Below are positions 35,971-48,106 of a stretch of 64,000 bases of DNA, piece by piece. Under the pieces are notes generated by a model. It saw only the letters and a program-made list of their open reading frames with translations, did no database searches and was not told the DNA's origin. Numbering within the stretch: the stretch's first letter is position 1; the number at the start of each line of letters is the position of its first letter. The translations under genes and the position numbers were made by a program. The stretch is from Dimorphilus gyrociliatus (lineage: Eukaryota > Annelida > Polychaeta > Dinophilidae), in NCBI GenBank assembly GCA_904063045.1, contig CAJFCJ010000014.1, positions 1,175,643 through 1,239,642 of the forward strand. Reading direction: 5' to 3'.

Positions 35971-36777
35971 TCAATACTGCGACCAATGAAGTAAACTGGA
36001 ACGTTTCCATTCTGCCTTAGCACGTTCCGTATAGATAAAATGCGAACATAGCGTAACGACTTGTGTAATTCTAAGGATCGTATGCTTCATTCTTCTCTTA
36101 TCCCTGCCGCTTAACTTCTCTCGCTTTATAGCGCGCATGATCTCCTCCAAAGGACTTGAATTGAATAAGCCGAACGAAGAAACTTCAAGCGTATAAATTG
36201 TCAACGGTTTTCCGTTCAATTCTGTAAGACCCTTGAACTTATCTTTCTTACCATGCTTGTAGACGTCTAAGCTAAGTTCGTTGCAGACGGTCAATTCTAA
36301 ACCAAAATATCTTTCTTCGGTTTCAACTATTATACCTGGTAGCTTTCCCTTCATTTCTTCTTCCTTCGTTAATTCATCGATAGGAGGATAACGTTGCAAG
36401 TCGTTCGCAAAAACCTTGTGTTCGCCGAATCCCTTTAACCAATCAGCCAATAGACGAGCGACAGAATCATGTCTCCACTTATAACGGTCTGCAGCGTCCT
36501 TGCAGTTTGACAAAACATGAATATCATTCACATCAGTTTTCTTACACAAAAAACATTCGTTCCCAACGGACAAACCGTCCGTAAGGAAAGTTAAAATAGT
36601 GCGTTGAGCGGCTAAGGCACACCATTCGACATTTTCGCACCATCTTCGTTTATCCAGCCAACGTAGGGATCTTTCAGTCGGCCAACCAACAAAAGCTTGT
36701 TCATGAATTGAAATAATACGGTCATAGACCGTTGAATGATAAAAAGTTGGCTTTCTATGAGAAAAGTATGACGGCAT
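35971..36777 (-). CDS. Orphan zinc-knuckle + degenerate restriction-like endonuclease protein, copy 2
   Basis: An uninterrupted 268-codon frame, paralogous to 29457-30374. Shared landmarks in order: C-x-L-C...D-x-H-x-L-S-x-C knuckle (Cys75, Cys78, His87, Cys92), RYKWRHD (residues 98-104), A-x-x-L-x-x-Y-x-P-x-x-EL, LEL (Glu161), GK...LEVSSFGLFNSSPL, and SHFIYTERA near the end. The PD dipeptide of the nuclease core is replaced by P-G (Pro147-Gly148), which should abolish catalysis if the alignment is right. No RT is attached. The start lies 170 bases from the oppositely oriented PPC gene at 36948. A longer minus frame at 36755-36958 overlaps the start in another register and is not needed. Likely a domesticated binding or regulatory protein; function unknown. 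Confidence 0.72.
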   Translation of the reverse strand: MPSYFSHRKPTFYHSTVYDRIISIHEQAFVGWPTERSLRWLDKRRWCENVEWCALAAQRTILTFLTDGLSVGNECFLCKKTDVNDIHVLSNCKDAADRYKWRHDSVARLLADWLKGFGEHKVFANDLQRYPPIDELTKEEEMKGKLPGIIVETEERYFGLELTVCNELSLDVYKHGKKDKFKGLTELNGKPLTIYTLEVSSFGLFNSSPLEEIMRAIKREKLSGRDKRRMKHTILRITQVVTLCSHFIYTERAKAEWKRSSLLHWSQY

Positions 36778-36947
36778 TGTTCGAGTTAAGAGACTTGATG
36801 GTAAACTGACGTTTTCCTCTTCTAGATAGCTTTTGAAATATACTCAATAACTGCCTGTCTTTTATTTTGAAATATTCCATTTGAGTTCTAATTACTTTTG
36901 TAACAATCCAGGTGGCATTGCAATCAATAACCTTACGATATACTATC
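36778..36947. promoter_or_regulatory. Compact bidirectional promoter
   Basis: Only 170 bases separate the minus start at 36777 from the plus start at 36948, so both promoters must lie here or overlap the coding regions. No TATA box or other motif could be fixed. Inferred from gene spacing alone. Confidence 0.5.
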
Positions 36948-37478
36948 ATGTCAGGCACAAAATATCAACCTATTAAGAGTAATCTACAAGTCTATCCTGT
37001 AAGATTTTTGCCGGATGAAGATTTGAAGGAATGTTTAAAAAGATTTGTTCAGGATGCCGATTTAAAAGCTCCATTTATTCTTACTTGTTGTGGAAGTTTG
37101 AAAAGAGCGAAAATTCGTTTGGCTGATGCAGAAGTGGGCAAAGATAACAAAACTGTCAGATATATTTTCTAAATTGCCTATCTCTAGACTAAATTCTTGA
37201 AATATTTTCAATCAATTCCTATTAATTTATCATAATAGATTACTTTGGATGGCCGCTACGAAATAATATCTTTGGTAGGAACCTTAAATGGTAATGGTCA
37301 TCTTCATATATCTTTGGCTGATGACAAGGGTCAACTTATTGGTGGGCATGTGGTAAGTGATTTAATCATCTATACAACAGCCGAAGTTGTAATTGGTGAA
37401 TGTAATGACACATTATTTTCACGAGACACATGTGACAAGAGCGGTTGGGATGAATTGGTTGTAACAAAAAAAAATTAA
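36948..37478 (+). CDS. PPC (DUF296) domain protein
   Basis: Two exons, 36948-37154 and 37239-37478, give 148 residues that are nearly all one PPC domain: YPVRFLPDEDLKECLKRFV, FILTCCGSL, the second-exon ITLDGRYEIISLVGTL, HLHISLADDKGQLIGGHV, and TTAEVVIGE. In plants this domain follows AT-hooks in AHL proteins; in bacteria and animals it stands alone and forms trimers of unknown role. No AT-hook is present. The donor (ACT|GTCAGA) is weak but gives the exact join expected from the family. An in-frame ATG at 36912 would add 12 residues; I prefer 36948 because family members begin just before YPVR. Confidence 0.9.
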
Positions 37479-38432
37479 CATAGACAAGATGTTGATGTGC
37501 AACAATAAAATATGCTTAGTGTACTACCTAATAATAAAAATCAAATTAATTACATACCTGATTAATTGAAATGAATATGTTTTGTGTCCTTCTTCTGTTA
37601 CCACCGTTTTGCTTTTCGCGCTTTTTCTCTCCGTTTACGCTTCCATCTTTGATCACAATGCAAATTTTCAATGTTATTTTCGTATTTCAAATAAATTTTG
37701 ATTATGGTTTTTTTTTTAAAAATAACTATACAAATTTAGCTTTATTGTTCATAAAATCTTTATAATAAAGTAATATTTGAAAAATTACAAAACTGTTCAT
37801 ACCGGAAGAGGCAAAACTGAAATTTTTTAAATTTGTATACTCTACTGTAGTTATTATTTTTACTAATTTTCTGTGAAATGGAAAATATTTAATAAAAAAT
37901 AGATATTGATTATTGGTTTACAAAAAGCGCTCTAGTCGAATCTACTAGTACTAATGACAGAATCCTTAAGTAATGATAAATATAATTCAAAAAGAGTGGA
38001 GCATATGTTGAATCAATTCAAAAGTTACTGTAAAAAAGTATTGTAGGGTATTCATCTGTTTAACTATAATAACGTACCGCTAATATTAAGTTATCTTTGT
38101 ATCCAGTACTTATTTTTGAATCGTATTTTTTATTGACTCTGAATGACATTCAATGACTCCTAATTTTCGATTTCTCACAAATAAGAGCTATTTAACAATC
38201 GTCTTAAGAATTATATCAAGTTGTTCATTATTCTAATAACAGATGTGACTTCAAACATGAAGTAGTTACAAGAAAGGTGAGCCTTTTCTAGAACATGTTT
38301 ACTTAGAATAAAAGTATTTGACATCCCACTTGCCTCTTTTACATCTGACTTGACCAAAAAATGTAGCCCGATAACATTTTCATTATAATTTGTGTATGCC
38401 ACTCCTGAAAAAAATGATTACTTTTAATAAAC
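37479..38432. other. Intergenic, convergent 3' ends
   Basis: AT-rich. AATAAA signals follow the PPC stop at about 37504. The frame at 38211-38402 has no motif. Nothing else seen. Confidence 0.6.
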
Positions 38433-39140
38433 TTAAACACATTCTACATTCTTTAAATATGTTTTACATTGGCAGTCGTTTAATTTTATGAAAATAGTTT
38501 CTAGCTCTTCTTTTAAGCCTTCAAGACCAATACTCTGTATTGCATTTATCAGTAAACCATGAAACTCTGGTAATGTTATATTTGATTTGCTTTGTAAAAT
38601 ATGATTAAGTAGCTTATAATTTATATAGGAGTTAGTATTTTGTTGATGGCAACTTTCTATAAGAGTTTTTGCTTGCCGGTCATACAGAAAAATATAAAAT
38701 GAATCTGTTTTAACACTGGAGGCAACTATTATTTTGACTTTTGGCATATCCGTTTCGAGTCCTTGAAAGAGGATTGCAATTATCTTTTGAAAGAATCAAA
38801 TACAAATGATTACCTTTTATTCTGTCTAAAACCTGTTGCTCTCCAAAGCGTTTTAACGTAATGATCAATTGATCGTAAAAGCTTTGATACCGACATTCAG
38901 CTTTGTCTATTATCTCAAGGTTAATCATTAAACGATTTTGAGTCCCTCTTGCTTCTTGTATCTGTACATGTGACAAGCCTAACTTCAACGCAATCTGACT
39001 TCCATATTCACCAATTACTCGCGAAATTCGATAGATATAATATTGAATATCTTCACTTGTATCTATAGAAGATTACTAATAACAACAAATATTTACAATG
39101 GATAAGAGTTACCTTGTGTCCTATTGGACATTCTTTTCAT
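38433..39140 (-). CDS. Tandem death-fold adaptor-like protein D
   Basis: Three exons (39140-39113, 39062-38814, 38761-38433), all introns phase 1, 201 residues. A nine-residue leader exon (MKRMSNRTQ) is followed by a death-domain-like module, one exon long: ISRVIGEYGSQIALKLGLSHVQIQEARG... ending VLDRIKG. A second, more divergent death-fold module follows (FYIFLYDRQA...INYKLLNHIL...LLINAIQSIGLEGLKEEL). It has no signal peptide, membrane span or enzymatic domain, so it could only act as an adaptor or regulator. It is divergently oriented to the NACHT-LRR gene 625 bases away and paralogous to the genes at 45340, 46431 and 48107. The death-fold call rests on the LGL...I..I pattern and helix-6 IG..L pattern, read by eye. 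Confidence 0.72.
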
Positions 39141-39765
39141 TTATTGGCTACACGAAATGGTTTCAGAACACTTACAACCATTAATGTGGTTTTAGTTCAA
39201 TTCTAATAAACGACATAATTTAGTTAAATACTGCAAGTTTTTCGTAAAGTAGCTCTATTGCATAATCGTAAGGAGCTTCTGCTATTGTATGATTATTTAT
39301 ATTTTTAAACCTCTTCAGATATTCTAAATCTTAAAATTATCACGCTATTAGATGCAGAACCTCAATTAGTCATTTTACTTAGTAATTCACACAAAATGCC
39401 TTTAATACTTGTGGACCTTTCTTGTATCTAGTATTTTTGGAATATTTTCTGGTTATTGGATCTCATATACCCTGAGTGATGAGTAATGACTATATGCCCC
39501 TATTACAAATGAGCTCTAATTCAATTCTACTAAAAATTTACAATACTTTTAGAAAAGGTTTTAATAGACATTTAAGTCATCTATAGAAAAGTTGTTCAAC
39601 TATGAAATAAACAGTTTTTCGCAAAAAAAACCTTATTTATCAAAAAGGCGGAAGTAAAATTTATGGCATTCAAGTTTCCAATATTGAGTAAATAAGAGGC
39701 CTACTAAATTTTAGAGGAAAATAACTCTATCTCGTCATAAGCATGAATAAGAGGAATGAGCGAAT
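39141..39765. promoter_or_regulatory. Divergent promoter region of adaptor D and the NACHT-LRR gene
   Basis: 625 bases between two divergent starts with no coding content. A TAGGCCTA-like AGAGGCCTACTA lies at 39697-39708, close to the NACHT-LRR start. No known immune response element was recognised. Regulatory role inferred from position. Confidence 0.45.
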
Positions 39766-42700
39766 ATGTCAAAAATAAATCAAGTCATATTGTTTTACCA
39801 GCAAGAAATAAAAAGTCTGTTGAATGATGATCAAATTTTTAAGATGGCTGCACGTGAAAACGGCATCATAAATAATCAAGAATCGGAAGAAAATTTCGCT
39901 ATTTTCTTTGAAAACTGTATACTTCGTGTCCCGACTAAAGTTTTCCAAAATTTGTTAATAACCTGTTCTCGACAAACGGCTTCTAAGAGATACGTCGAAT
40001 TGGCTAAAAGCATTGAGTATCCCTGGTCCCAATTAGTTCAAGAGGTTAAAAAGTATGTACGAGAAAAGTTTGTTAATATTTCCATGTTTAAAGACAAGAA
40101 AATCTTAGTTAATTATGAAAATATAATGGCACCAGTGCTAATTTCTACGTATTTAAACAATGATCAAGTTGATGATGTGAAAACTTCAGATGATTTTTTT
40201 AAGCTATCAAATATTATTTATGAAAGAGGAGATAAGATTCTTATCAAAGGAGGACCTGGCATGGGAAAAACATATCATTTTAGGAAAATTCTCTGTTCAT
40301 GGGCTACAGGAGATAAGAGAGACTGTCTTCTTCTAAATCTTCAATTAAAGAAGACAGATCAATGTAATAATATTATAGATGAACTATATAAACATAATTT
40401 TTCACAATCTTCAAAAATTTCTAGGTCACTTTTTGCTTGTATTTTTAATAAGGAATTTTCTGATTTCCATCGGAAAATATTTATTTTGATAGACGGAGCA
40501 GATAAATTCGCAACCCACGTTAAATTTTTGAATAAAATATTTACAAGTTTTTCAAGGCTGGTCATACTTGTATGGTCAAGAAATTGGAAGGCCTATGAAA
40601 TTAGTAATACATATAATCATGTCTATGAAATATTCGGATACGATGAAATTCAGAAAAAAATATTCTTTGATAAGTTTTTCTATGAGTTACACAAAAATAA
40701 AGTTTGTCAACAAGTTACTCGTCAACGTAAATTGAGTAGTGACGATCCTTATCAGGATGTGACAAGCGCTTGGATTCATAATAGATCGGAAAGTGATAAA
40801 TTATGGCAATATTTATGGACTAAAAGAAAAGATTTATTGAAATCTTGTTCAAGGCCATTAGTTGCTTTCACAACAGCTGCTGTTTGGGAAGAAACGAAAG
40901 AATGTAAAGAAGGGTATATATTTGAAAAAGTTATCGATAGACTTTTAAAGAAAAAAGCTATTACTAGAGATACTATATACTATGAAAAGATTATTAATCA
41001 TTGTTCAGAAGAGGCATACAATCACCTTTTTCGTAAATTACCCATTAAAATGACTGATATTATTAAAAAATCGAGTAATATTGGAAATTTACTTATGGTA
41101 AATCCTTACCAGTCTGCTGAAGATCAAGAGTTAGCTTTTATTGATATTTCATTTTTGGAGTACTTTGCAGCCAAACACATAATCAACTGTTTAAAGTCGA
41201 ATGCAAACTGTGAACAAGGACGTTTAGAAAATTCGGTTGCAAAGCAGGCATTCATTCGATACCTGTTTGATCATAATTTAATTGAGTTAAAATTTATATT
41301 TAGATTTATTAGAGAACTATATCCAGAGTTTTTCTCTATTTTACCTGCAAAAAAATCATTTCCTCTCGAACCAATAGATGATGATGCATTACATACGATT
41401 AAACATTATCGAAATGAGAGGGTTTTTAAATTATGTAACACTACCTTAGCATTTCACCATTTGAATCCAATTGTTAAAAGTTTGTCAAGAAATGTTACAA
41501 CTATACAATTAATGAAGGTTAGTCTTAATCTGGATTATTTTTTGGAACTTATAACAACAGAACTTAGCCTTCAGTTAATAAACTTGGAACTTAATTCTTT
41601 AATTGAAGATAAGAGCATATCTGTTAAGATTCTTACTGAAATAACTCGGACTTTTGTAAAGTTGAAAAGCCTTTTTCTTATCAACGTTCCCCTCTGTAAA
41701 AATTTGAGTACACCAGTGGATATATCTTCAAACTCCGTGCTTGGCCTTACTTTGCAGAATTGCTGTTTTTCACCTGACATGATAAGATCTTTTAGCTGTC
41801 AGCGTTTATATAAATTGAATCTATCTTTTAATAAAATCGAAGGTAAGTTTAATTAACATTACATTGTAAATAATCAATCTATTCAAATTTTCCTTCTAAT
41901 TTAGATCAGAAGTTCAAAAATTTTATTAATTGCCTAAAATCTAATCGTAGTTTGAAGGCTATTGACTTTTCTTTTTGTCAGTTGTCAGACACCCATTTTG
42001 ATAGTTTAAAAACACTAATTGAAGAAAATCGTAGTCTTACAGAAATATCCTTACAGGGTAATGATTTTAACATTGAAACAACGAAATCTATAGGAAGTTT
42101 AGCAGATGAAAGGCAATATATCAAAGTATTTGAAATTAACAACTATAAAGCTTTGAGCGAAAACGATAAGAGTTTTATAGCATTTAATCCGAATCTTGAA
42201 GTTTTAACTTTGTCAAAGAGTACAATACTTTCGCCGGTTATTGAGAAAATAATTCAATTGAAAAATCTAGTGGAATTGGGATTATCTTCCATAAACATTA
42301 AATGGATTGGAAATCATTTTATTCACTTGGAAAGTTTTGTTAATTTAAAGATCTTTGACTTCAGCTATAATGATATAACAAATCAAAAGAGAATGTTTCA
42401 TTTATTTAAGGAAATTCTTTCAAGTTCTTTCAATTTGAAAAAACTTGTTATGAACAACTGCAATATAAATCCAGAAGGTCTTAATATTTTAGGGAATTGT
42501 ATGAAAAAACTTTCCAATTTGACTTTTATAAATATTTCAAATAATAATCTAGATTGTGATAGTTTTGAAGAATTCTTAAAATTCAAGATATTCACAGAAC
42601 AGGAAGAAATTGAATTGGATTGTTCAAACTGCCATTTGGAAAGTCAAAATCTTGTTTCATTACTAAAATTACCGAAATTTAAGATTTTAAACTTTTCACA

Positions 42701-45209
42701 GAATTATATAAGCGAATGTTATGTGGAGTTGGAGAATATTGCATTTTTTCAATATCTCAGAGAGCTATATTTAAGAAATTGCAATTTACCGGAAGAATTC
42801 CTACAACAGATTGGTAGGAACTTGGAAAGTTTTAGTATGGTTCAAATATTAGATATATCGGAAAATAACTTTAAGGATAGATCATTGAACTATTTTTTTG
42901 AAAGAGTATCAACGGAGGAAAATAATCTTAAAGAGATCTATATTTATGGCAATGAGTTTTCAAAATATGTAATTTCAAATATGTATTCGTGTATTAAATC
43001 TCTACCAAAGCTTAGTATTCTTAATTCTACTGAATCTGTCAATGATTCGTTATTTAACCAAAGCTTAAATGAGTTAGTTAACAGCAAAAAGTTTAATTTA
43101 AAAATGATCAACAGTTTACTCTCTAACTACGATGATATTGTTGAATTAAAGATATTACAATTATCGCTTATAAGCGGTCAGAGAGAGAGTTATCTTCATT
43201 TGATTTCTGAATTAGAAATCAAAATAAAGTTCATTATTTTCGATGATATCCTTTCGCCAAGTGAGAGTTTAGAAATTAAAAAGATTATTGATCAAAAGGA
43301 AAAGACTGTTGAGAAAATTTCAATTAATGAACATTTTATGAAAAATACAGATTTTTCTCTATTGTCAGCTAATTTTAATTTAACATCATTAAAAATTGCG
43401 TTCAGATCGGAGGAAATAATTAATTCAGAAATTTGGAACTTGCTATCGGGACAGGAGATGCTGAAAACTTTATATTTGTCTAGAGTTAAACTGGAAGATA
43501 GATATTGTCAAAATTATGAGAATATTTTCATTAACCGCGTTTCAAAACTTGAAGAACTAAAGATTTTCTCGTCAACATTCTGTGGAGCAACTATCAGGAA
43601 TTTTATTTCCCGACAAGAACATTTAAAAGTATTGGAGATTAACGAGTCTAAATTTGATAATCTTTTCGATAGAGAATGCAAATGTCGCTCTCTCAAAAAG
43701 CTTACTTTATTCAAATACGAGTTTTCAAGAGAAGAAATGGAAGATTTTAAAATATTCCTTAACAAACAAAGCCATTTGGAAAAATTAAATCTAAAATTAA
43801 ACAATTTAAAAGATAATATTGGTTTGAAAATATTTAGTGACAGCTATAGAAATGATAATAATACAATTACCGAGTTAAGCTTGCACAAATGTAAATTATC
43901 AGTAAATATGGCTGATAAACTTGGGCTGTTTATTGGTCGTCAAACGAATTTGGAAGTTCTTGATTTATCTGGCATAAACATGCAAAATAAAATTGGTTGT
44001 AACTTATTTAGGGCGATCTCGGAAAAATGTTGTAACATCTTAGATTTGAAGTTGGGTAAGTGCACTTTCTCAAGGGATATGGCGGAATACCTAATAGAAT
44101 TTATTGATAATCAAAAACGCTTGAATGTCTTAGATTTAAATTCAACAGATTTATCTGTGCTTAATACGAATAAAGAGTTTCATTTCTGTTATGAAACAAT
44201 CATTTGCCTTAATTTGCATCATTGTACTCTATCAGAAGAAACAGCTTACTTATTTGGAAGACTTATTAGGCATGAGCATTTGGATATACTTAATGTAAGT
44301 AATTTACGATTGGAAGAGTGTGGAAGTAATTTGTTTGAAACTAGTGGGATATGTTCAACTATTTCAGAGATAAATTTATCTGAAACTACATTTTCCTCCT
44401 CTACGGCAAAGACGCTTGGAATATTTCTTGGTTATGCGGTCAATCTTAAAACACTGAATTTGTCTAAAACAAATCTTACAAGAGATATTGGAAAGCAGCT
44501 ATTCTCAAATATCTCCTGTGACTGTTGTAAGATCATAAATCTTAACTTAAGTCTATGCAAATTCTCCGCTTCCATGGCCCAGTATCTTGGAATATTCATT
44601 AAATATCAAGATTCTTTGAACACTCTTGATTTATCCCGCACAGATCTCACAAACGAAATTGGAACCAATATATTCTCACGAAAAGTTGACACTAAATACA
44701 CTAAATACATCTCCAGTTTGATCTTAGTAGGTTGTTTACTGTGTTCTAAAATGTCTACCTCTCTTGGGATATTTATTGAATGTCAAAACAATTTGAGCCA
44801 TCTTAATTTATCACATACAATACTGGAAGGTTCAATAGGAAAAAATCTATTTGAACACGCATCTCATACTTTTCCCACAATATTGACGGTTAACTTGAAA
44901 CGTTGCAAGTTTTCATCAGATATGGTTGAATCTCTTGCTAAGTTCATAGGAAAACAAATTAATCTTACAGAGCTGAATCTATCATCAACTGATCTTTCAC
45001 AAATTGAAAAAGAGCTATTTACAGAAATATCTAAATCTTGTTACTATGTTAGAAATCTAAATATTCAAAACTCCACACTCTCCAATGATCAGACAACTGG
45101 CATTTTACAATTTATAGAGTGTCAAAAATATTTAACTAATGAGGAAAAACTGTTGATAACCCAAGAAATTGTTGAAAGAAAGTTTAGAGCCTCTAAACCC
45201 TTGATATAA
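39766..45209 (+). CDS. NACHT-LRR (NLR) receptor with N-terminal CARD-like domain
   Basis: Two exons, 39766-41842 and 41905-45209 (phase 1 intron), give 1793 residues. Residues 1-85 look like a death-fold, most CARD-like (FYQQEIKSLLNDDQIFKMA...VFQNLLITCSRQ). A NACHT ATPase follows: Walker A at about 160 (GGPGMGKTYHF), Walker B about 240 (KIFILIDGADKF), sensor-type WSR and a winged-helix region to about 500 (DISFLEYFAAKHI is the usual NACHT end motif). From about 590 to the end there are more than twenty leucine-rich repeats of the L..L.LS.. / N.L...G type. Cytosolic pattern receptor in animals. The C-terminal repeats share FS..MA..LG.FI..Q..L..L.LS units, suggesting recent internal duplication. 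The FLEY and LRR content make the family firm; the CARD label is tentative. Confidence 0.93.
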
Positions 45210-45339
45210 ACAGATATGAATATATTGTTAACTATTAAAAGAAGACTATGATAATTTTGTTAAATAATATTTTTTATCTTGTCGTATCGACTTTTCCCCT
45301 TCAACTTTCTGTTTTGATATGTGTTCCATTGACAAACAG

Positions 45340-46110
45340 TTAGGTAGGTATATCCATCATAGTGTCTGACCTGTTCAATATAGAAAATTTATATAAGCTA
45401 AAGAGCTTTATCAGTTTAATTTCATCTATTAACCCATATGTTTCTTCCTGCGAGAACGGTAGACTTCTATTCAACAACTCGTTCCATTTTATTCTCAATT
45501 TTTTAGAAGCACGAGCATTTCCAATGTCTACTAAAGCTTGGAGAATAGTATTAACTCTGCTTTGAATTTTGTCCTTTTCACTAGTAGATGGCAAATATTC
45601 TTGATTATTTGACCATTTTTGCAAACATTTCAAATTAACTTGAAAAAAATCTGGGGTTTCTTCATGCCTTCTCTGACCTAAGCTATCCATCGCTTTGAGT
45701 CCTAATAGACGATAATAAAATCTATCATCTTGAATTTTTTCAGAAAGCTTCCTAATGAGTTGTGTTTCAGATTGTGCTTCACCTAAGTATTAATATTTGA
45801 AATAACCTTCACAAAATTCTTTACTATACTGTATATACAATATATTTACTTATTTACCTAACAAATGTAGATAGCCTTTATTACCAGACTCCGTTAATGC
45901 TTGCTTAACACACGTTCTAAAATTATTATCTTCAATTTCCCACAGATCATTCATTAACCTTTGAAGGTCGTTTTCATATGGCGTTCGAACCTGTACACAT
46001 TGAACTTCAGCTATTTCCCAACCTAACTGTAACATCAAACTTTGACCTTTATTTGAAACAATTTCAGCTACATGAACGAGAAATAAATCGTAAGCCTTAG
46101 ACGCTTCCAT
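45340..46110 (-). CDS. Tandem death-fold adaptor-like protein C
   Basis: Two exons, 46110-45858 and 45782-45340, phase 1 intron, 231 residues. Exon 1 is a death-domain-like module (FLVHVAEIVSNKGQSLMLQLGWEIAEVQ...TCVKQALTESGNKGYLHLLG). Exon 2 is a second death fold (DDRFYYRLLGLKAM...FFQVNLKCLQKW...INTILQALVDIGNARASKKL pattern, with V for the first I), then about 55 polar residues. It ends 130 bases from the stop of the convergent NACHT-LRR gene. Same layout as genes D and A. No other domain visible; function inferred as adaptor or decoy. Confidence 0.72.
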
Positions 46111-46430
46111 TCTCGAGAATGACTATGTGATTACCAGTTCATATATGGTTATTAAAGGTTAATAACCATCTAAAATATACTTTTAAGAATTATTGAAGGT
46201 TATAGTTCTTATAGTTTTATAGTTAAATAAAGTTTAGAATTGTATTTGTAAACAAAAGTCTCTTTTCTACTTCGTAAAATACATAAAACATTTTTATGCA
46301 TTTTTAACTGTTCAAGCAATCTTTCACGTTTCACTATTTTTTTCTTGTAAATCATATACTCTTCATTCAGTATTCATATAATACTCTTTGAATGTTGAAG
46401 AGGTTTAATGTTAGCTGTACAGTAGTCAAA

Positions 46431-47818
46431 TTATCCATTAAAACTATGTATCTCCGATTCACACGAATACGATAGTTCTCTACAGGATTCTGTCTGCCGT
46501 TCTAGATATATTTTTTAAAAATAACTATTAATCAGTAATTGCATATTAAGCAAGTATTTACCACCTGAGTGTCCATTAGCAGCAGGAACTTCATTTAAAC
46601 TTCTCCAGAAATCATTTATTTTTTCTAAAGTATTCAAATGTCCTAATTCTGATAGGACTCTATTTATGGTGCCTCTCAAAACTATTTCGCTTAAATTACT
46701 ATTGTTTCTACAAAATAGCTGTAGTAATTCATAGTTGACGTCAGAATAGTGTTTTTTTGTTGTCACCATTTTCAATGATACTTCGTATTCATCAAATCCA
46801 CAAATAAATCTAAAAAAATTTTCTTCACCTACTTGGCTTGATGTAATCATTATCCATTTTTCTATGTTACCTTCACTCTCTAGTTGGAACAAAAAGGATT
46901 GTTTATGATAGAAATAAATTGATTTAATAACTTTTACCTAGTATAGACACTAAATCATTCCTTTTAAGACATTTTAAAACTCTCATCATTTGTGCTTTAA
47001 GTGCATCCGAACCAACAATTTGTAACTTTTGTCTTAATGCTATCCTTCTCGCGTCTACAATTGTACATGAACCACTTGCTTTTTGTACATCATCATAAGA
47101 CATTCCCAAATTTAATGCTAAAGTAGGACCTTCGGAGGACAACAATTCGGCTAATTTCCTTAAATATTCTTCAACTGTAATTAAATTAAAATCACATAAA
47201 TTAATGGGAAAAATTCAAGTCTACTACATTTGTCTCGTGTTTCAGGACGAGCTGCTGGTCTTTCATTTGAATGCTGAAGATTATTAACGGTTGGGTCATT
47301 TGCTTATGTTGAAAAAGACTATATTATTAATAATACAGCATAAAGGACATTAATAAAGTTACCCCTGTTACTGGATACTGTCAGACGTCGCCACCCTTCA
47401 TCCAACGATGTAGCAATTTCAGTTTTACCCATTATCCTTAACGCCTCTAATATTTTATCCTTCTTCTCTTCCTCCGATGGAATTCTCACTGTTACCCATT
47501 TCAGATAGGCATACGTTAATTCTGTTAATCAGAATAGAATGATATACTGTTTTATTACCATACATGATATTTATGACAAATACCGGAATTTGATGCTACT
47601 ATATGTATACCATGGCGACGTATTTCTTCCTCTATAATTTTTCTATCGATACTTTGATCAATACGAATTTGTTGAGTTACAACTTTGTCGATTAGGCGTC
47701 TTCTCACCTCCTCCAGATTTTCTGGTTCCATTCCCAATTCAATAGCTAACTGTTCACCATACTCGCTAACTTCATCAGCGATAGTTTTTAGAAACTGTAG
47801 CAGCACTGGAGAATTCAT
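46431..47818 (-). CDS. Tandem death-fold adaptor-like protein B (three modules)
   Basis: Six exons (47818-47584, 47521-47363, 47302-47228, 47174-46938, 46879-46562, 46501-46431), every intron phase 1, 364 residues. Exons 1-2 together form a first death fold (TIADEVSEYGEQLAIELGM... then AYLKWV...ILEALRIMGKTEIATSL). Exon 3 is a 25-residue linker. Exon 4 is a complete death fold (LRKLAELLSSEGPTLALNLGMSYDDVQ...). Exon 5 is a third (NFFRFICGFDEYE...VNYELLQLF...INRVLSELGHLNTLEKI). A short exon 6 ends the frame. It is the largest of four paralogues. The donor of exon 5 could also be three bases upstream without changing phase. Confidence 0.68.
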
Positions 47819-48106
47819 ATTCTGACAGTTTAGAGTAACAATCTAAATAGGAAACTAAACCGCGCATGCGCATCAGAAACCAGTCTATCTATTTTCGTTT
47901 TTAAAAGCAAACTTTAACAGTCCGATTGAACGAAGAAAGAAAGTAATAATATCCTCGAATCAAAAATAATCAAAACAATTTATTATATTAGGCATAAAAC
48001 TACTGTTTGTAGTTATAACTCGACGAAGAGAAAAAGTATTCATTCTTCATATTCGGTTTCAAAATTTAAACATATTAACAGTTATTACTGAAAAACAATT
48101 ACGTAT

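Noticed and set aside
36755-36958. Minus frame upstream of endonuclease-tail copy 2
   Set aside because: It overlaps the start of the plus PPC gene in antisense and is in a different register from copy 2; no motif.
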